Counted from the first letter of the stretch, positions 1-9,962 are shown. The stretch is DNA of 64,000 bases from Erpobdella octoculata (GCA_963978895.1 OZ022246.1:13003742-13067741), one strand, 5' to 3'. Translations and numbers: made by a program. The notes: a model not told the origin generated them from the letters alone.

Positions 1-189
1 ACTGAAAATCAGTTTTAATAAGCGGTCAGTGATTGTTCGTCCGTGTAGTCCACCCGACCGAGTTCTAATTTATCTCAAAAATCTTTCTTTTTATCCGACA
101 GTTAAATTTATAAAATCAGTTTATTAGTTTTATTTGATTAAACTTCAAAGAATATTTTTAGAAACAAAAAACCATGACGTTTTCATAAG

Positions 190-430
190 TAAAATAAAGT
201 ATAAAAAAGATTTTTTTTAAACAACACTCGTATACTAATGTACTAAAAGGTTAAAAATAATATTAAAGTATCCATATTCATATATAACCGACTATCGCCC
301 AACGCTCTTATCTACAAAACAAAAAGTTTAGTTCAAAAAATGTTAATAAAGACATTTTAATATTATTTTTAACTTTTTAGTACATTATTATACAAGCGTT
401 GTTTAAAAAAAAACAATTTAATACTTTATA
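190..430. repeat. Foldback (inverted) repeat
   Basis: The segment at about 190-272 reappears as its reverse complement at about 344-430 with scattered mismatches, around a centre of roughly 70 bases. The central part near 285-340 recurs inverted at 16340-16410, just after a PLE tail and its (TA)n array. The unit may therefore be a PLE-associated or MITE-like foldback. No coding capacity is seen. The remainder of 1-590 is AT-rich with nothing else recognised. Confidence 0.5.
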
Positions 431-595
431 TTATTTTTTATTTTTACACACTTTTAATTAACTTGACTTCTCTGTCTGTCGTCAAATTTTGCAATCGATT
501 TTCAACTAACATTGTATCACATTATTGGTAATGAATACGATGTTACTTGATAGGAAATACTTGATGTATTCTATCCATGTTTTGTTTTTCTTTTC

Positions 596-637
596 GGTCT
601 CTGATGATGACAAACTAACTGTCGAATCTCGTTAGCC
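596..637 (+). ncRNA. Decayed hammerhead ribozyme remnant of a PLE
   Basis: The CTGATGA core (601-607) is followed by a U, a stem II pair (GACA/TGTC) and GAA. The ACG...CGT helix III seen in the other copies is lost: the copy reads GAATCTCGTTAGCC where the 22.6 kb copy reads GAAACGGTCCGTTAGCC. Stem I is also imperfect. It sits at the same place relative to a PLE tail as the three intact copies. Probably inactive. Confidence 0.55.
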
Positions 638-744
638 CTGTTTATTACTTTAAACTTATAAGTTAGACCTTTTAGTTTATTTTAATTATTTTATAACATA
701 ATTGTCTTTTTAAAAGTTTTTTTTTACAAATAAACGTAAATACG

Positions 745-1017
<273 letters not shown>

Positions 1018-1174
1018 GAATTTGAATTGAATTTGTTTAATATCAGAACCAAAAATATAAAACGTCTATAGAATCTAGCAATACAAAATTAATAAGTCTG
1101 AAAGTTATATTTTCGATGAAGAGGAGCTACATCAGGCTCCTCTATACTGACCGAGGCTAGAAGACTCGCGACTC

Positions 1175-3849
1175 CTAAGAAATGCGATCCTTGAAAGCGT
1201 TTACTGTCGGGGCGTCAATTGCGTATTGCGTAAGCGCATTCCATGGAGTGACATTCCGGTTTGTGAAGAAATTGTATCGCTCTTCGCAACCTCTGACATA
1301 CTGGTGCTCCAATTTGCAGTTGTGGCCATGCAGGTTGTGTGCCGTGTGACCGGCTGCTCGAGTTTGCGGAACGAAAAAGCTGACGTTGTCAATATTGCGG
1401 GCAATTTTGAACTGCTCGATCAGGTGACCTCTCGAACGACGTTCTTGTAGCGTCGTGATTCCAAGCTTTCGCAGGCGATGTTCATAGGGCTGATGTTTTA
1501 GTGTTGCAATGATTTTTGTTGCCCGACGTTGGACCTGCTCAAGAAGGTTAATATCGCCCTTTTGATAAGGCCACCGAGATTGAACAGAAAATTCAAAATG
1601 CAGCTGCGGCTGCGGAAAGCTTTTCTGAGTCGGCTGAGCATATGATTGGCTGATGTCGCTGCTTTTTCGACCTGTGCTGTCGTCCGCGTACATTTTGATT
1701 TGGTGTGTGATAGTGTCAGGTAAGTCGTTAATATATAACACAGAAAGTAGTGGACCAAGAACAGAGCCTTGAGGAACGCCACTGGTCACATTCTTCCACT
1801 CGGACTCACAGCCTTCAATCAAAACGCGCTGCTTCCTATCTTTCAGCTACGCTTCGATCCATGTGAGTAGCATACCACGGATGCGTAAGCTTCTAGTTTA
1901 TGCAAAAGGCGTTTGTGAGGTACTTTGTCAAATGCTTTGGCAAAATCTGTATATACTACGTCAACCACATAACCGCAATGAACAGTCTCAGTGAGCATGT
2001 CGCAAGTTTCAAATAGATTTGTCAAGCAGTTTTTTTTGTCTTGAGAAAACCATGTTGATGTTTGCTTATTAAGCCGTTGACGACGCAGTGCAGCATGATG
2101 TGTTCATGTAGAATGCCCTCCATTACTTTACAGGGCACACGAGTGAAAGAGACATGCCTGTAGTTAGATGGCTTGAGCTTGCTGCCTTTTTTGAAAATAG
2201 GGGAAACATTTGATTTTTTCCATGTGTCCGGTATAACTCCGGACATGAAGGAGCGCTTGTAGATGAGAGCCAGGAATGTTGCAAAGGCAGCTGCGCAATT
2301 GCTGAGAACGCGTGGGTGCAAACCGTCAAGACCCATCGATTTTGGTTTGTCTAAGCTATGGAATCTTTTTTGAAGAATAGCTGTAGAAAAACAACTTTCA
2401 TTTACATCACAGATTGATTCGGTGCGATCTGTAAAAGCAGGCATGTAACCCTCAGGTTTGATGACAAAAACAGATTGAAAATAGTCATTGAGTGTGGAAC
2501 ATATTTTTTCACGGTCCGCAGTTATGGTGCCGTCGGCTGTCTGGATAGAGTTGATGTGGTCTTTGACATACTGCTTGCTACTGACATGTGAATGAAGAAG
2601 TTTTGGATTGGATTTGGATTGGATTTGGAAACGCTGACTAGTTGTTCTTCATACGAGTGAATTGCGAACTTGACTGTTTTAGCTACACGATTGCATGCCT
2701 CTCGATGAGATTCTCGTAGAATAACTGCCTGCGTAGTCGTGTCCTGATGTGTTGTATTTGGCCCAGACCTGGCGCTTGACTCTAGCTGCTTTTATAACTT
2801 CGGGTGTTACCCAAGGTTCTTTTTTTCTGGACAAACGGAGTTATTGTAGATGGGATGTGTAGTGCACCCGCTTCGTTGTATTGGTCGATAAGAAGCTGAT
2901 AAGTGTCAGGTACTGAAAGGCCATCAAATAAGTTTTCTCAGTCGGTGTTTGAAATACAAGATGACAGCGCATTGTGGTTAGCTTTGCTCCATATGAAACG
3001 TTTGTGCGACGGAAAAACACGTGAATTGTTCAGACCGGCCACAGCGAACTGACCGGTTATAAAGCAGTGGGATTGGCCCATGGGCGTGTATCTAAGTGAG
3101 TCAGCTTCAAGTATCTCGATAGCTCGGTTGGGGTCGTTGGTAATAATGAGGTCAAAAGTGCTGCTAGGTGCAACATAACGATTACTGCGGTACGTACGAA
3201 ACGTGACAAACTGTGTCAGGTGCCAGTCGTTGAGGCACTCTTGAAATCTAATGTCACTGGGATGTTTGTTACCTATATGAGTCACTATTGCCACGTCACC
3301 ACCCTCGTCGATTGGAGCATATTTTGTGTGAGAAAAATTAAAATCGCTATAGAGCAACATAAATAAGCAGCTCAAGGCGGAAAGTGAGCTACGAGCTGTT
3401 GTGACTGAAGCAATACATTGTGTGAGTTAGTCATCGTTCAAGTCATGGCGGCAATATAAACAACCAATGAGGAAAGTTTCTCCACCGAAACGAATGACTC
3501 GCCAGACTTGTTCAATAGCTGGAGAATTGAGCTGATGAATGCCGGTCTCATTAGTCACAACTTCATCCACAACGTAGATCGTAACAGCTCCTCCAGCGCT
3601 CCTTTCTCTGTCTTTACGGTGCAGTTGATAGCCAGCTATGGAGGTGTCTAAGTATTCGTTAAACCATATTTCCACAAAAAACATGACATCTGGTCTAAGC
3701 GATTGGTCGAGGGCTGCTATTCTTGCTGTTAGCTCATCGAGTTTATCTTTATTGAGCGAGCATGGGTTGTTAGACCAAAATCGAAAGTAATTTAGAGACG
3801 AGGTAGGTGAAGAAGATTTGGGCTGGCTTGTCTTGTTGGGGTGACGCAT
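1175..3849 (-). pseudogene. CR1-like ORF2 (endonuclease-reverse transcriptase), broken
   Basis: ORF2 would nick target DNA with an APE-type endonuclease and copy the element RNA. The N-terminal endonuclease part (3849-3430) is separated from its continuation (SDFNFSHTKY, 3375-2938) by an in-frame stop at 3427-3429. The region 2937-2445 is frameshifted but still recognisable as the pre-RT linker. RT blocks follow: KSMGLDGLHPRVL and NYR motifs (2444-2022), motif A YTDFAKAFDKVPHK (2025-1843), then GVPQGSVLGPLL and YADDS (1822 downward) in three different frames. After YADDS the sequence jumps to the LINE C-terminal region (RRATKII, PWNAL, VNAFKDR), so the thumb region is largely deleted. Not functional. 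Confidence 0.88.
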
Positions 3850-3882
3850 TCTCTGTGGCTTTGCAAGAATGAATTATTGGGT

Positions 3883-4509
3883 CTACTTGAATTTGTGCAG
3901 TTGATTGCCACGGATGCCGTATCGAAAGGGCGAATCGTTACCAAGTTGAGCATTGAGTTTGTTTTTTTCTTGCCTCAACTGGTAGTCTAATTGTCTTTCT
4001 GCCTCTGTCAAATCCGGGCTAATGTAAACAGATTTGTACGTTCTGTTGCTTCTCAAACCTTTAGCTGCCAAAAGGATCGGGTTTCTTAGACTTGCATCAG
4101 TTTGTTTCACGAGGATTGGGCCTGGTTTTTCTTGATCTTTAGATCTTAATCTTTTTATGCAAATTGGTTTTACCTCAGACTTGCCGATTGAACAAAAAAG
4201 ATCTTTTACAAACTTTTCGTCTTCAGATCTTTTGTCAACTTGCACTGCACACGACGGTTCCGGAACTCCGTAAACGATAACATTTGTCTTTCTTTTCTCT
4301 CTATCATTCAGTTCATTCATGGAAGCATTCACAACTACTAACTGCGCAGCTGGCTGTTTTGATTTTCCGCCACCTGATTTAACTACCTGAACCCGATCGT
4401 TGCCGATAGTCGGAGGTTTCAAAGCTGCTGTTAATTCTGTGGTCAGCTTCTTGATCTGAGTCAAATTGTCTTTCTCTTTGGTCGGTAGGAGCGTGACTCG
4501 CTCAGACAT
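3883..4509 (-). CDS. LINE ORF1 protein (208 aa), intact reading frame
   Basis: ORF1 proteins of LINEs bind element RNA and act as nucleic-acid chaperones. The frame is uninterrupted from MSERV to a stop 33 bases before ORF2. It begins with a lysine-rich and heptad-like region (residues 5-35), then a central block NVIVYGVPEP, acidic spacer, IKRLRSK, PILVK and a C-terminal block YISPDLTEAERQLDYQ typical of RRM-type ORF1 proteins of CR1/Jockey-like LINEs. No CCHC knuckle is seen. The upstream base after the ATG is the (TA)n array, so the 5' UTR is missing. The conserved C-terminal block recurs at 15749-15875 in a chimeric element. Intact despite the ruined ORF2, but no sign that it is expressed. 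Confidence 0.75.
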   Translation of the reverse strand: MSERVTLLPTKEKDNLTQIKKLTTELTAALKPPTIGNDRVQVVKSGGGKSKQPAAQLVVVNASMNELNDREKRKTNVIVYGVPEPSCAVQVDKRSEDEKFVKDLFCSIGKSEVKPICIKRLRSKDQEKPGPILVKQTDASLRNPILLAAKGLRSNRTYKSVYISPDLTEAERQLDYQLRQEKNKLNAQLGNDSPFRYGIRGNQLHKFK

Positions 4510-4510
4510 C

Positions 4511-4512
4511 TA

Positions 4513-4588
<76 letters not shown>

Positions 4589-4590
4589 TA
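4511..4590. repeat. (TA)n microsatellite between LINE and RTE-like repeat
   Basis: Mostly uninterrupted TA joining the 5' side of LINE ORF1 to the CTAGCTGGGTTACCCGG repeat. Confidence 0.9.
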
Positions 4591-4860
4591 CTAGCTGGGT
4601 TACCCGGCGTTGCCCGGGGATTTTAAAGGTTCTTTATCGTTTTTCTCTCTGGCTCCTGTTTCCTTAACTGCTTGCTTTCCCGTTCCAGGTCGCTTTCTCA
4701 CTCCTGGTCGCATTTCTGCTCACGGTCGCTTTCCCGGCCCCGGTCTCTTTTACTTTTCCCGCTCCCGGTTGCTTTTACGCTTTACCGTTCCAGCTTGATC
4801 TCCTTTTTCTGCGCGCGCTTTTCGCTCAGTCACTTTTTCGTTCTTCTATTAAATTTTAAA
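4591..4860 (+). repeat. RTE/SINE-like repeat, 'TACCCGGCGTTGCCCGG' family, copy 1
   Basis: It starts with CTAGCTGGGTTACCCGGCG and is followed by a pyrimidine-rich stretch of degenerate units like TTTCCCGCTCCCG. The same head and body occur at 31975-32230 (plus) and 29253-29385 (minus). This head resembles the conserved end of RTE-type LINEs and their SINEs in many animals. The small ORFs inside are low-complexity artefacts. Nothing further is recognised to about 4985. Confidence 0.6.
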
Positions 4861-4991
4861 GCCTTCCCAATGTGGCTTAGATGGGCTGTAGCGGAATGCT
4901 GTGCACAGTCATCAAAATTGATCTGTTCTCTCGTTAACACTTTGTTGTTTGGTTTGCTCGTTTAGTTACGTCTGAACTTCCTCAATTTTAA

Positions 4992-5065
4992 TTAGTGTTC
5001 TTTAATGTATTGGTTCCACTCTGCAAGTGTGATCTTTTGCAAAGGATTATTATGATTGACTAAAG
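4992..5065 (-). other. Candidate 3'-terminal coding exon of an unknown gene
   Basis: On the minus strand a strong 3' splice site (poly-T then CAG) precedes a 74-base open stretch ending in TAA and encoding a plausible C-terminus (LVNHNNPLQKITLAEWNQY...). A consensus donor CAG|GTAAGTG lies upstream on the same strand at about 5815. Joining the two keeps a reading frame through a short open stretch that begins after a stop about 60 bases further up. I do not recognise the protein. It could equally be chance, but splice signals, frame and stop agree. Confidence 0.3.
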
Positions 5066-6599
5066 CTGAAAAAAAAGAATTTATTAGTTAACGCTGCAAT
5101 AATAATAATGTTAAAATCCGCTCACATATTTCAACAGGTTATATTTATTTTAAATACTTGTAAGATTATAAATGCTTACAATAGATTTATCACACACATT
5201 TGCTTTTCGAAAAATCGCTAGTCTTACTTTTTGAGTTGCTCTTAGATTTTAAGTGTCACGTCTACAGAAAGCATATAACGCTACATGTGGCATGTTAATA
5301 AATGTTGACCCATGGCTTTGAAAAATGTGATATAAAACACAGATTAAAATAAAACATGAAGTAATAATAATATTATAAACCTTCTTGTTATGTCAAAATG
5401 TCAAAGCATTAACTTATTGAATTTCCCCAGAATTTTCGGAGATCATCAATTTGGAACAATGGAAGAGTAACACTTTTATTTAGCAAATGATGCAATTATA
5501 AATTGAACAAAACAGCAGCAGATTGATAGGCTGGCTTGAGAACTTTGTTCATGATTTTGTTTAAACACAAAAATACTGCACTTGCTTTCATTTTTTTTCA
5601 AATTTCATGCACCTCATATATCAGTGAAACTTTTACAATAAATTGGTATTGCATGTAAGATTTTCTTTAAAATGTAATTTTCTAATTTCCTCTGAAAAGT
5701 AAAAAATAAAATAAGACCGATAAATTAATTCATAATCTTATAGTCATAACTACTCGTCAATAATAAATTAATTCCAAATCGGCTAATGCCATCACATAAA
5801 AAAACACTTACCTGTCCAAAAAAATTTCTCATTTACCGATAGGCTGATAGCAAGCTCGTCAGTTTAGGAAACCATGATGAACAATATTAGATAAGGAACA
5901 ATTGAAGTCAGAAGCCTTGAACGATAAATATGAACACTGAATTTAAATTTATTTTTCCAATCTGCAACTCCTTTTTGTAACACACAAAATGTTATAGCAT
6001 AATGATAATCTTATAATAATTAATAATATTATAACATAATAACATAATTAATCACGTGCAATGCAACAAACGAAACAAATTGAAAGATACACAGTAAATC
6101 ATGATTTTAAAAACTAAAAACAAATTACCAAAGCTTTGCCACTTTTGAATGGGAGATATACACAATGAATTTCTAATTTGATTTAATTTTAATTTGTTAA
6201 GTCTGGAACTCTTTTTGTGAAGCACAAAATATCTCTAAATAGAAGAAATTCCACCTTCAATTTATTGATTAGTCCTGAACACCAAAGTTATCTGGATTTA
6301 AAAGATAAGTTGCTAAAATTCAAATATAAAGTTTATATTATAAATCACCGATAGCAGATCTGTCGTATCGGAAGTTCGGAAGAGAATGAGCTTTATGAAA
6401 TCAAAACAAAGGTATCCGGCGGCACCATAGATATCTATGGGCGGCACTAAACAACACACATATTTATTTAATTTAATATTTATATTTAAAACCTTTAAAA
6501 CTTAAGAAAAAAATTAAAAAAATTTTGTATAATTTAACTATAAATTAATTTATTTGTATTTTGTAGAAAAAAAATTTACTTTATCTTACTACCGCTGAC
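5066..6599. other. AT-rich DNA, no feature assigned
   Basis: Apart from the possible donor site near 5815 there is no convincing ORF or recognised repeat. A perfect 16-base palindrome CCATAGATATCTATGG lies near 6430; its half also opens a longer palindrome at 32636. Confidence 0.5.
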
Positions 6600-6790
6600 C
6601 AAAACGTTTTTTGTCCATAAAACATCAACGGAGAAACAAATTTATTTAAAACTTTACAGGAACCACCGCTTGAATAAGATACATAAGTGTGCCAAATTTC
6701 AATTAAATCTGTTCGGCCGTTTACATTTTATTCTCGGATATAGAAACAAACAACATTTCATTTTTATATATAAGATATATTTCCTATCAA
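6600..6790 (+). repeat. RTE-like LINE 3' end fragment
   Basis: The run 'GTGCCAAATTTCAATTAAAT' then 'CTGTTCGGCCGTTTA' and a terminal TTTTTATATATAAGAT matches the pattern of 3' tails of RTE-clade LINEs and derived SINEs. A second such tail is at 34330-34435. It borders a PLE at about 6810. The coding portion is absent. Confidence 0.5.
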
Positions 6791-6835
6791 TTAACCTCGT
6801 ATATATAGGATATATATATATATATATATATATAT

Positions 6836-6905
6836 CTTTGAGACACGCTCTAAGAAACACAACTCGCCATTTGGCAGAAACAACTTTTCGAGCCAAATTC
6901 TCGAC
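6836..6905 (-). repeat. Inverted PLE terminal segment
   Basis: Exact reverse complement of the PLE tail downstream at 8068-8145. It encodes, on the minus strand, the same KWRVVFLRACLKD block and stops at a short (TA)n at 6810-6835. Confidence 0.9.
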
Positions 6906-6907
6906 CT

Positions 6908-7828
6908 TATGTTATTAATAGTTATCTCCTCAGAGCTTATCGTTTTTCCGAAACCTGGTCAGATTTCCATAAAGAAATAGTTAGAATCAAGCAGTTATTG
7001 GTTAACAACAATTATTCTAATAGCTTTGTCGACGGTTTTATTAACAATTTTGTAACCAAAATGAAAACATCTGTGAGTTCGGCTGGGTCTGACGCTGACA
7101 AGGGTCGTGATGTACGCCAGGAGTTCCCCGTGTTCTACAAAAATCAAATGAATCTCAATTACAGAATTGATGAAAGTATTATAAAGAAGATAATAAAAAA
7201 GGAAGTTTCTGTTATAGACCCCGTCAGGAATAAACTGGGTTTATATATTTATTACAAAAACTTGAAACTTTTCAATTTGGTCATCAAGAATGATAGAACA
7301 AGTATCACTGACCCGTTGCAACAAAGTCACGTGGTGTACCATTTCAAATGTTCTATTCCACATTGTAAGGTGGATACATACATTGGTCACACTACCACTA
7401 CGTTGTCAAGGAGACTCACGATGCATCTCCAGTTTGGGAGTATTCTTAATCATTATGAATGTATTCATTTGAAAAAGCTAACACGAAAAGAACTTGAAGA
7501 AGGTGTTTCGATTTTAACAAGAGAATCCGACTCTTTCCGGCTGAAAATTAAAGAGGCTCTCTATATCTTATTAATGAGACCCGCAATTAATAAACAATTT
7601 GATAAATTTCCACAGATTCTCCACTTATTCGGTGTCAAAGAAAGCAATATGCATCGGTTACCCTGTATTCCTTCTAACGACGAGGATAACATAAATGATG
7701 ATACTTCTGACTCGTCCTCTGACACAAATACTTTGGCTGTTGAGGCTGCTCCTGACGAATCTCATTGTAATGTATCTGAGGAAATTCTTGTCTCTTCTAA
7801 TATAACACAGCGAAAACGCAAAAATTGA
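6908..7828 (+). pseudogene. PLE polyprotein C-terminus: RT thumb and GIY-YIG endonuclease
   Basis: The frame is open from about 6908, without a start because the 5' part is lost, to TGA at 7826-7828. It opens with a PLE RT thumb-like stretch (AYRFSETW, then FHKEIVRIKQLL). About 130 codons on is a GIY-YIG nuclease: VVYHFKC with a second Cys, YIGHTTTTLSRRL with the catalytic Arg, and KEALYILLMRPAINKQ with the conserved Glu and Asn. In PLEs this endonuclease nicks the target for reverse transcription. The tail after about residue 230 is acidic and Ser-rich and ends in KRKN, possibly an NLS. The nuclease domain itself looks intact. A related broken copy is at 55555-56235. Confidence 0.85.
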
Positions 7829-7961
7829 TTTCCAATAGTATAAATTTTATATTCTTTTGATTTGATAGGTAGAGTGTTTTTTCGTTTTTTCTTTTGTTAG
7901 TGTGCTAATTCTTTGACAATTTCGGTTCTTTCTGTTTGTTTACTTTTCTCGTTTTACTTTT

Positions 7962-8003
7962 GACCCTGAGGATGGCTGACATAGCTGAAACGGTCCGTCG
8001 GTC
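7962..8003 (+). ncRNA. Hammerhead ribozyme 1 (type I, PLE)
   Basis: Stem I is GACC (7962-7965) with GGTC (8000-8003). The core CTGAGGA (7966-7972) is followed by an extra U, stem II GGCT/AGCT (first pair G-U) with loop GACAT, then GAA, helix III ACG/CGT with loop GTC, and C7999 as the cleavage-site base. All invariant core bases are present. PLEs are known to carry type I hammerheads with a very short helix III. Predicted cleavage is after 7999. The ATG of the downstream ORF is A7972-T7973-G7974, inside the core. Confidence 0.82.
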
Positions 8004-8168
8004 TGACAATAAAAGTTTAATGGAAAAGTTTTTGGCTAATTGTAGTCTCGAACAGAGAGTTTTGTGCCGAAAGGTCGAGAATTTGGCTCGAAAAGTTGTT
8101 TCTGCCAAATGGCGAGTTGTGTTTCTTAGAGCGTGTCTCAAAGATAAATTGATTCCACAGTTTATTCG

Positions 8169-8170
<2 letters not shown>
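7972..8170 (+). CDS. Short PLE terminal ORF overlapping the ribozyme
   Basis: It begins MADIAETVRRS and runs about 66 codons to IPQFIRN before entering (TA)n. The start ATG shares bases with the hammerhead core. The end block (KWRVVFLRACLKDKLIPQF) is conserved in five other copies here. It probably is the N-terminus of the PLE polyprotein, which in tandem arrangements would continue into the next unit. As present it has no natural stop, reading on into TA repeat as Y-I. Function is not established from sequence. Confidence 0.5.

Positions 8171-8235
<65 letters not shown>
8171..8235. repeat. (TA)n microsatellite at PLE 3' end
   Basis: TA array directly joined to the codon after FIRN of the PLE terminal ORF. 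From 8236 to 8465 the DNA is AT-rich with nothing recognised. Confidence 0.95.
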
Positions 8236-8238
<3 letters not shown>

Positions 8239-8465
8239 TTTCGGATCGATTGGCCAAATTTTAATTAAATAATTATTAGTGATATTTTCGTCGAACTATT
8301 TATTGTCTATGCTAATATACTCGTTGTTTATGTAGCAAAAATATAAATGGGTGTTTTTAAAAAACTTTGTTTTTGCTTCACTTGTTTAGTGTGTCTTGTT
8401 TTATAATTGTAAATATTAATTTTATTTTTTTTTCATTTTTTATTGCTTAAGTTTTTTTTTAATCT

Positions 8466-8640
8466 AAAAACGGATTAATGTATTTAATGTCACTCATCGA
8501 AGTACTAACCGGGCTCGACGTTGCTTAACTTCGTTGATCGTACGAGACGCGATGGTTTTAAAAATAACGTTTGCGCTGAAACAAATAAACAAACATCAAA
8601 CAACTAACAACATTGCAAGTTAATATAAGCGTTGTAATAA
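8466..8640 (-). repeat. 5S rRNA-derived repeat (SINE3-like), copy 1
   Basis: On the minus strand about 8560-8488 closely follows metazoan 5S rRNA, including GAAGTTAAGCAACGTCGAG and GGTTAGTACTTCGATGAGTGAC, i.e. most of the pol III internal control region. The 5S similarity ends at GTGAC and both 5S ends are lost. The flanks (TTTCAGCGCAAACG before, ATTAAAT...CCGTTTTTAGA after) are shared with the copy at 24119, so these are dispersed repeats and not genuine 5S genes. Confidence 0.7.
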
Positions 8641-9072
8641 ATAGGGAATAAGATGGATGAACATTGTTCATACGGATGTAGGGATGGAAAGATGTACAAT
8701 AGTGGGCATACTGATGTAGGGGTGAAAGGATAAATGGAGGTGTTAATAAAATGATGGAAGACAAGCGAGTGATAATTCCAAAAAAATAAAAATGGAAAGA
8801 TGAATGGATGTGTTGATAGAATGATAGAAGGTTAAGGAAATATTTTAAGGAACAGAAAATTGAATGAATATGAACATATAGTCGCATTTACGTACATGGT
8901 GTGAAAGAATAAATAAAACAAGTAAATTAAAAACGAATTTTTAAAACCAATGCTCTTATATGTAATTAAAACACAAATTTTGCAATCAATTTTTTCTTAT
9001 ATTACTCTTTTATTTTATGTTAAAGTCGAAATATCTTAATTATATCGAAATATCGAAATTAATTAAAATTAT
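8641..9072. other. AT-rich DNA with degenerate GATGGATG units
   Basis: Loose repeats of GATGGA/AAGATG occur at 8650-8830. No gene is seen. Confidence 0.4.
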
Positions 9073-9398
9073 CTAAATTAATTGACTTATTGTAAAACTA
9101 ATAATTGAATATTGCATTGTCTTCTATTTTAAGCATGTATGCAAAATTTGAAAAAATCTATGGTTCGTGTTAACTTGGTAAAATAGTCTGCCAGTCGGTT
9201 AGCGTTTTGTGGTCAAGAAAACCCTCAAGAAAACCCTCAAGAAAACCCTCAAGAAAACCCTCAAGAAAACCCTCAAGAAACCCCTCGATAAAATCCTCAA
9301 GAAAATTAACTAAATTAATTGACTTATTGTAAAACTAATAATTGAATATTGCATTGTCTTCTATCTTGAGCATGTATGCAAAATTTGAAAAAAATCTA
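9073..9398 (+). repeat. Direct duplication (about 88 bp) around a 12-bp minisatellite
   Basis: 9073-9160 and 9310-9398 are near-identical, differing by a few substitutions and one A. Between them lie about seven copies of AAGAAAACCCTC (9213-9305). Replication slippage or unequal exchange would explain the layout. Confidence 0.85.
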
Positions 9399-9435
9399 TC
9401 ATCAGGAAGTGACTCAAATATTGATTGCAAGATTT

Positions 9436-9527
9436 GAAACAGACAGAGAAACAGACATGAGAAACAGACAGAGAAACAGACAGAGAAACAGACAGAGAAA
9501 CAGACAGAGAAACAGACAGAGAAACAG
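9436..9527 (+). repeat. 12-bp minisatellite (AGACAGAGAAAC)n
   Basis: About seven copies with one variant unit (CATGAG). Arg/Asn/Gln-rich and Cys/Phe-rich ORFs on the two strands are artefacts of the repeat. Confidence 0.9.
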
Positions 9528-9679
9528 AGCCGACGAGTTAATAAAAGCATTGGTAAAAATAATTTTGTTTACATTTTATACAGGAAATTACGTCTCACCA
9601 AGGGAGCTGCATGGTTTGATCAGGTGAGTATGAAAAAGGTTGAATTAAACAATCCTATTTATCAAGTGAACACACGTAA

Positions 9680-9680
<1 letters not shown>

Positions 9681-9755
<75 letters not shown>
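9681..9755. repeat. (TA)n microsatellite flanking an LTR
   Basis: TA array ending two or three bases before the left LTR of the SAP element. A short TA run also precedes the right LTR, so either the LTR start includes TA or the target was TA. Confidence 0.9.
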
Positions 9756-9758
<3 letters not shown>

Positions 9759-9759
<1 letters not shown>

Positions 9760-9948
9760 GTAAAATCGCTGTTTTTACGATAGGTTTTCCCATTGATAGA
9801 CGTTAAAGGACTTGGAATAACTATTATGGACATTATTAATAGACCAGAAGGTATAACTAGCGTTAACAAAGCTTCATTTATTATTTTCCAATAAAAACAT
9901 CAAAACCATTCTATTGAGCCCGGTATACGATTTGGTGATATCGTAACA
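9759..9948 (+). repeat. Left LTR of SAP element
   Basis: Begins TGTAAAATCGC and ends ATATCGTAACA, giving TGT...ACA ends. It contains AATAAAA near its 3' part as a possible polyadenylation signal. The exact left edge is uncertain because TATATATTAA precedes both LTRs. Confidence 0.85.
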
Positions 9949-9949
9949 T

Positions 9950-9962
9950 TGGTGATCAGAAG
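9950..9962 (+). promoter_or_regulatory. Putative primer-binding site
   Basis: TGGTGATCAGAAG begins two bases after the LTR, with the TGG expected from pairing to a tRNA CCA end. I cannot assign the tRNA with confidence. A matching TTGGTGAC lies at the same place in the decayed minus-strand copy near 17065. Confidence 0.55.

Larger units (their letters stand above)
1080..4509 (-). mobile_element. CR1-like non-LTR retrotransposon (degenerate)
   Basis: On the minus strand ORF1 (4509-3883) precedes ORF2 (3849 to about 1175), the usual LINE order, separated by about 33 bases. ORF2 shows endonuclease, RT and C-terminal regions in order but is broken by a nonsense codon, frameshifts and an internal deletion after the YADD motif. 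A (TA)n array lies immediately 5' of ORF1. No poly(A) is evident at the 3' end near 1080. Clade assignment to CR1 is from RT motif style and is approximate. Confidence 0.85.
6810..8240 (+). mobile_element. Penelope-like element (5'-truncated) with inverted terminal copy
   Basis: Order: (TA)n, an inverted copy of the terminal sequence (6836-6905), the 3' part of the polyprotein (RT thumb and GIY-YIG), hammerhead ribozyme, terminal ORF, and (TA)n (8171-8235). The about 73-base segment ending near 6905 is an exact reverse complement of about 8068-8145. PLEs are known for tandem or inverted pseudo-LTRs and 5' truncation. Most of the RT domain is missing, so this copy is not autonomous. Confidence 0.85.

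Noticed and set aside
8488..8560. Genuine 5S rRNA gene
   Set aside because: Both ends of 5S are missing and the flanks match another dispersed copy.
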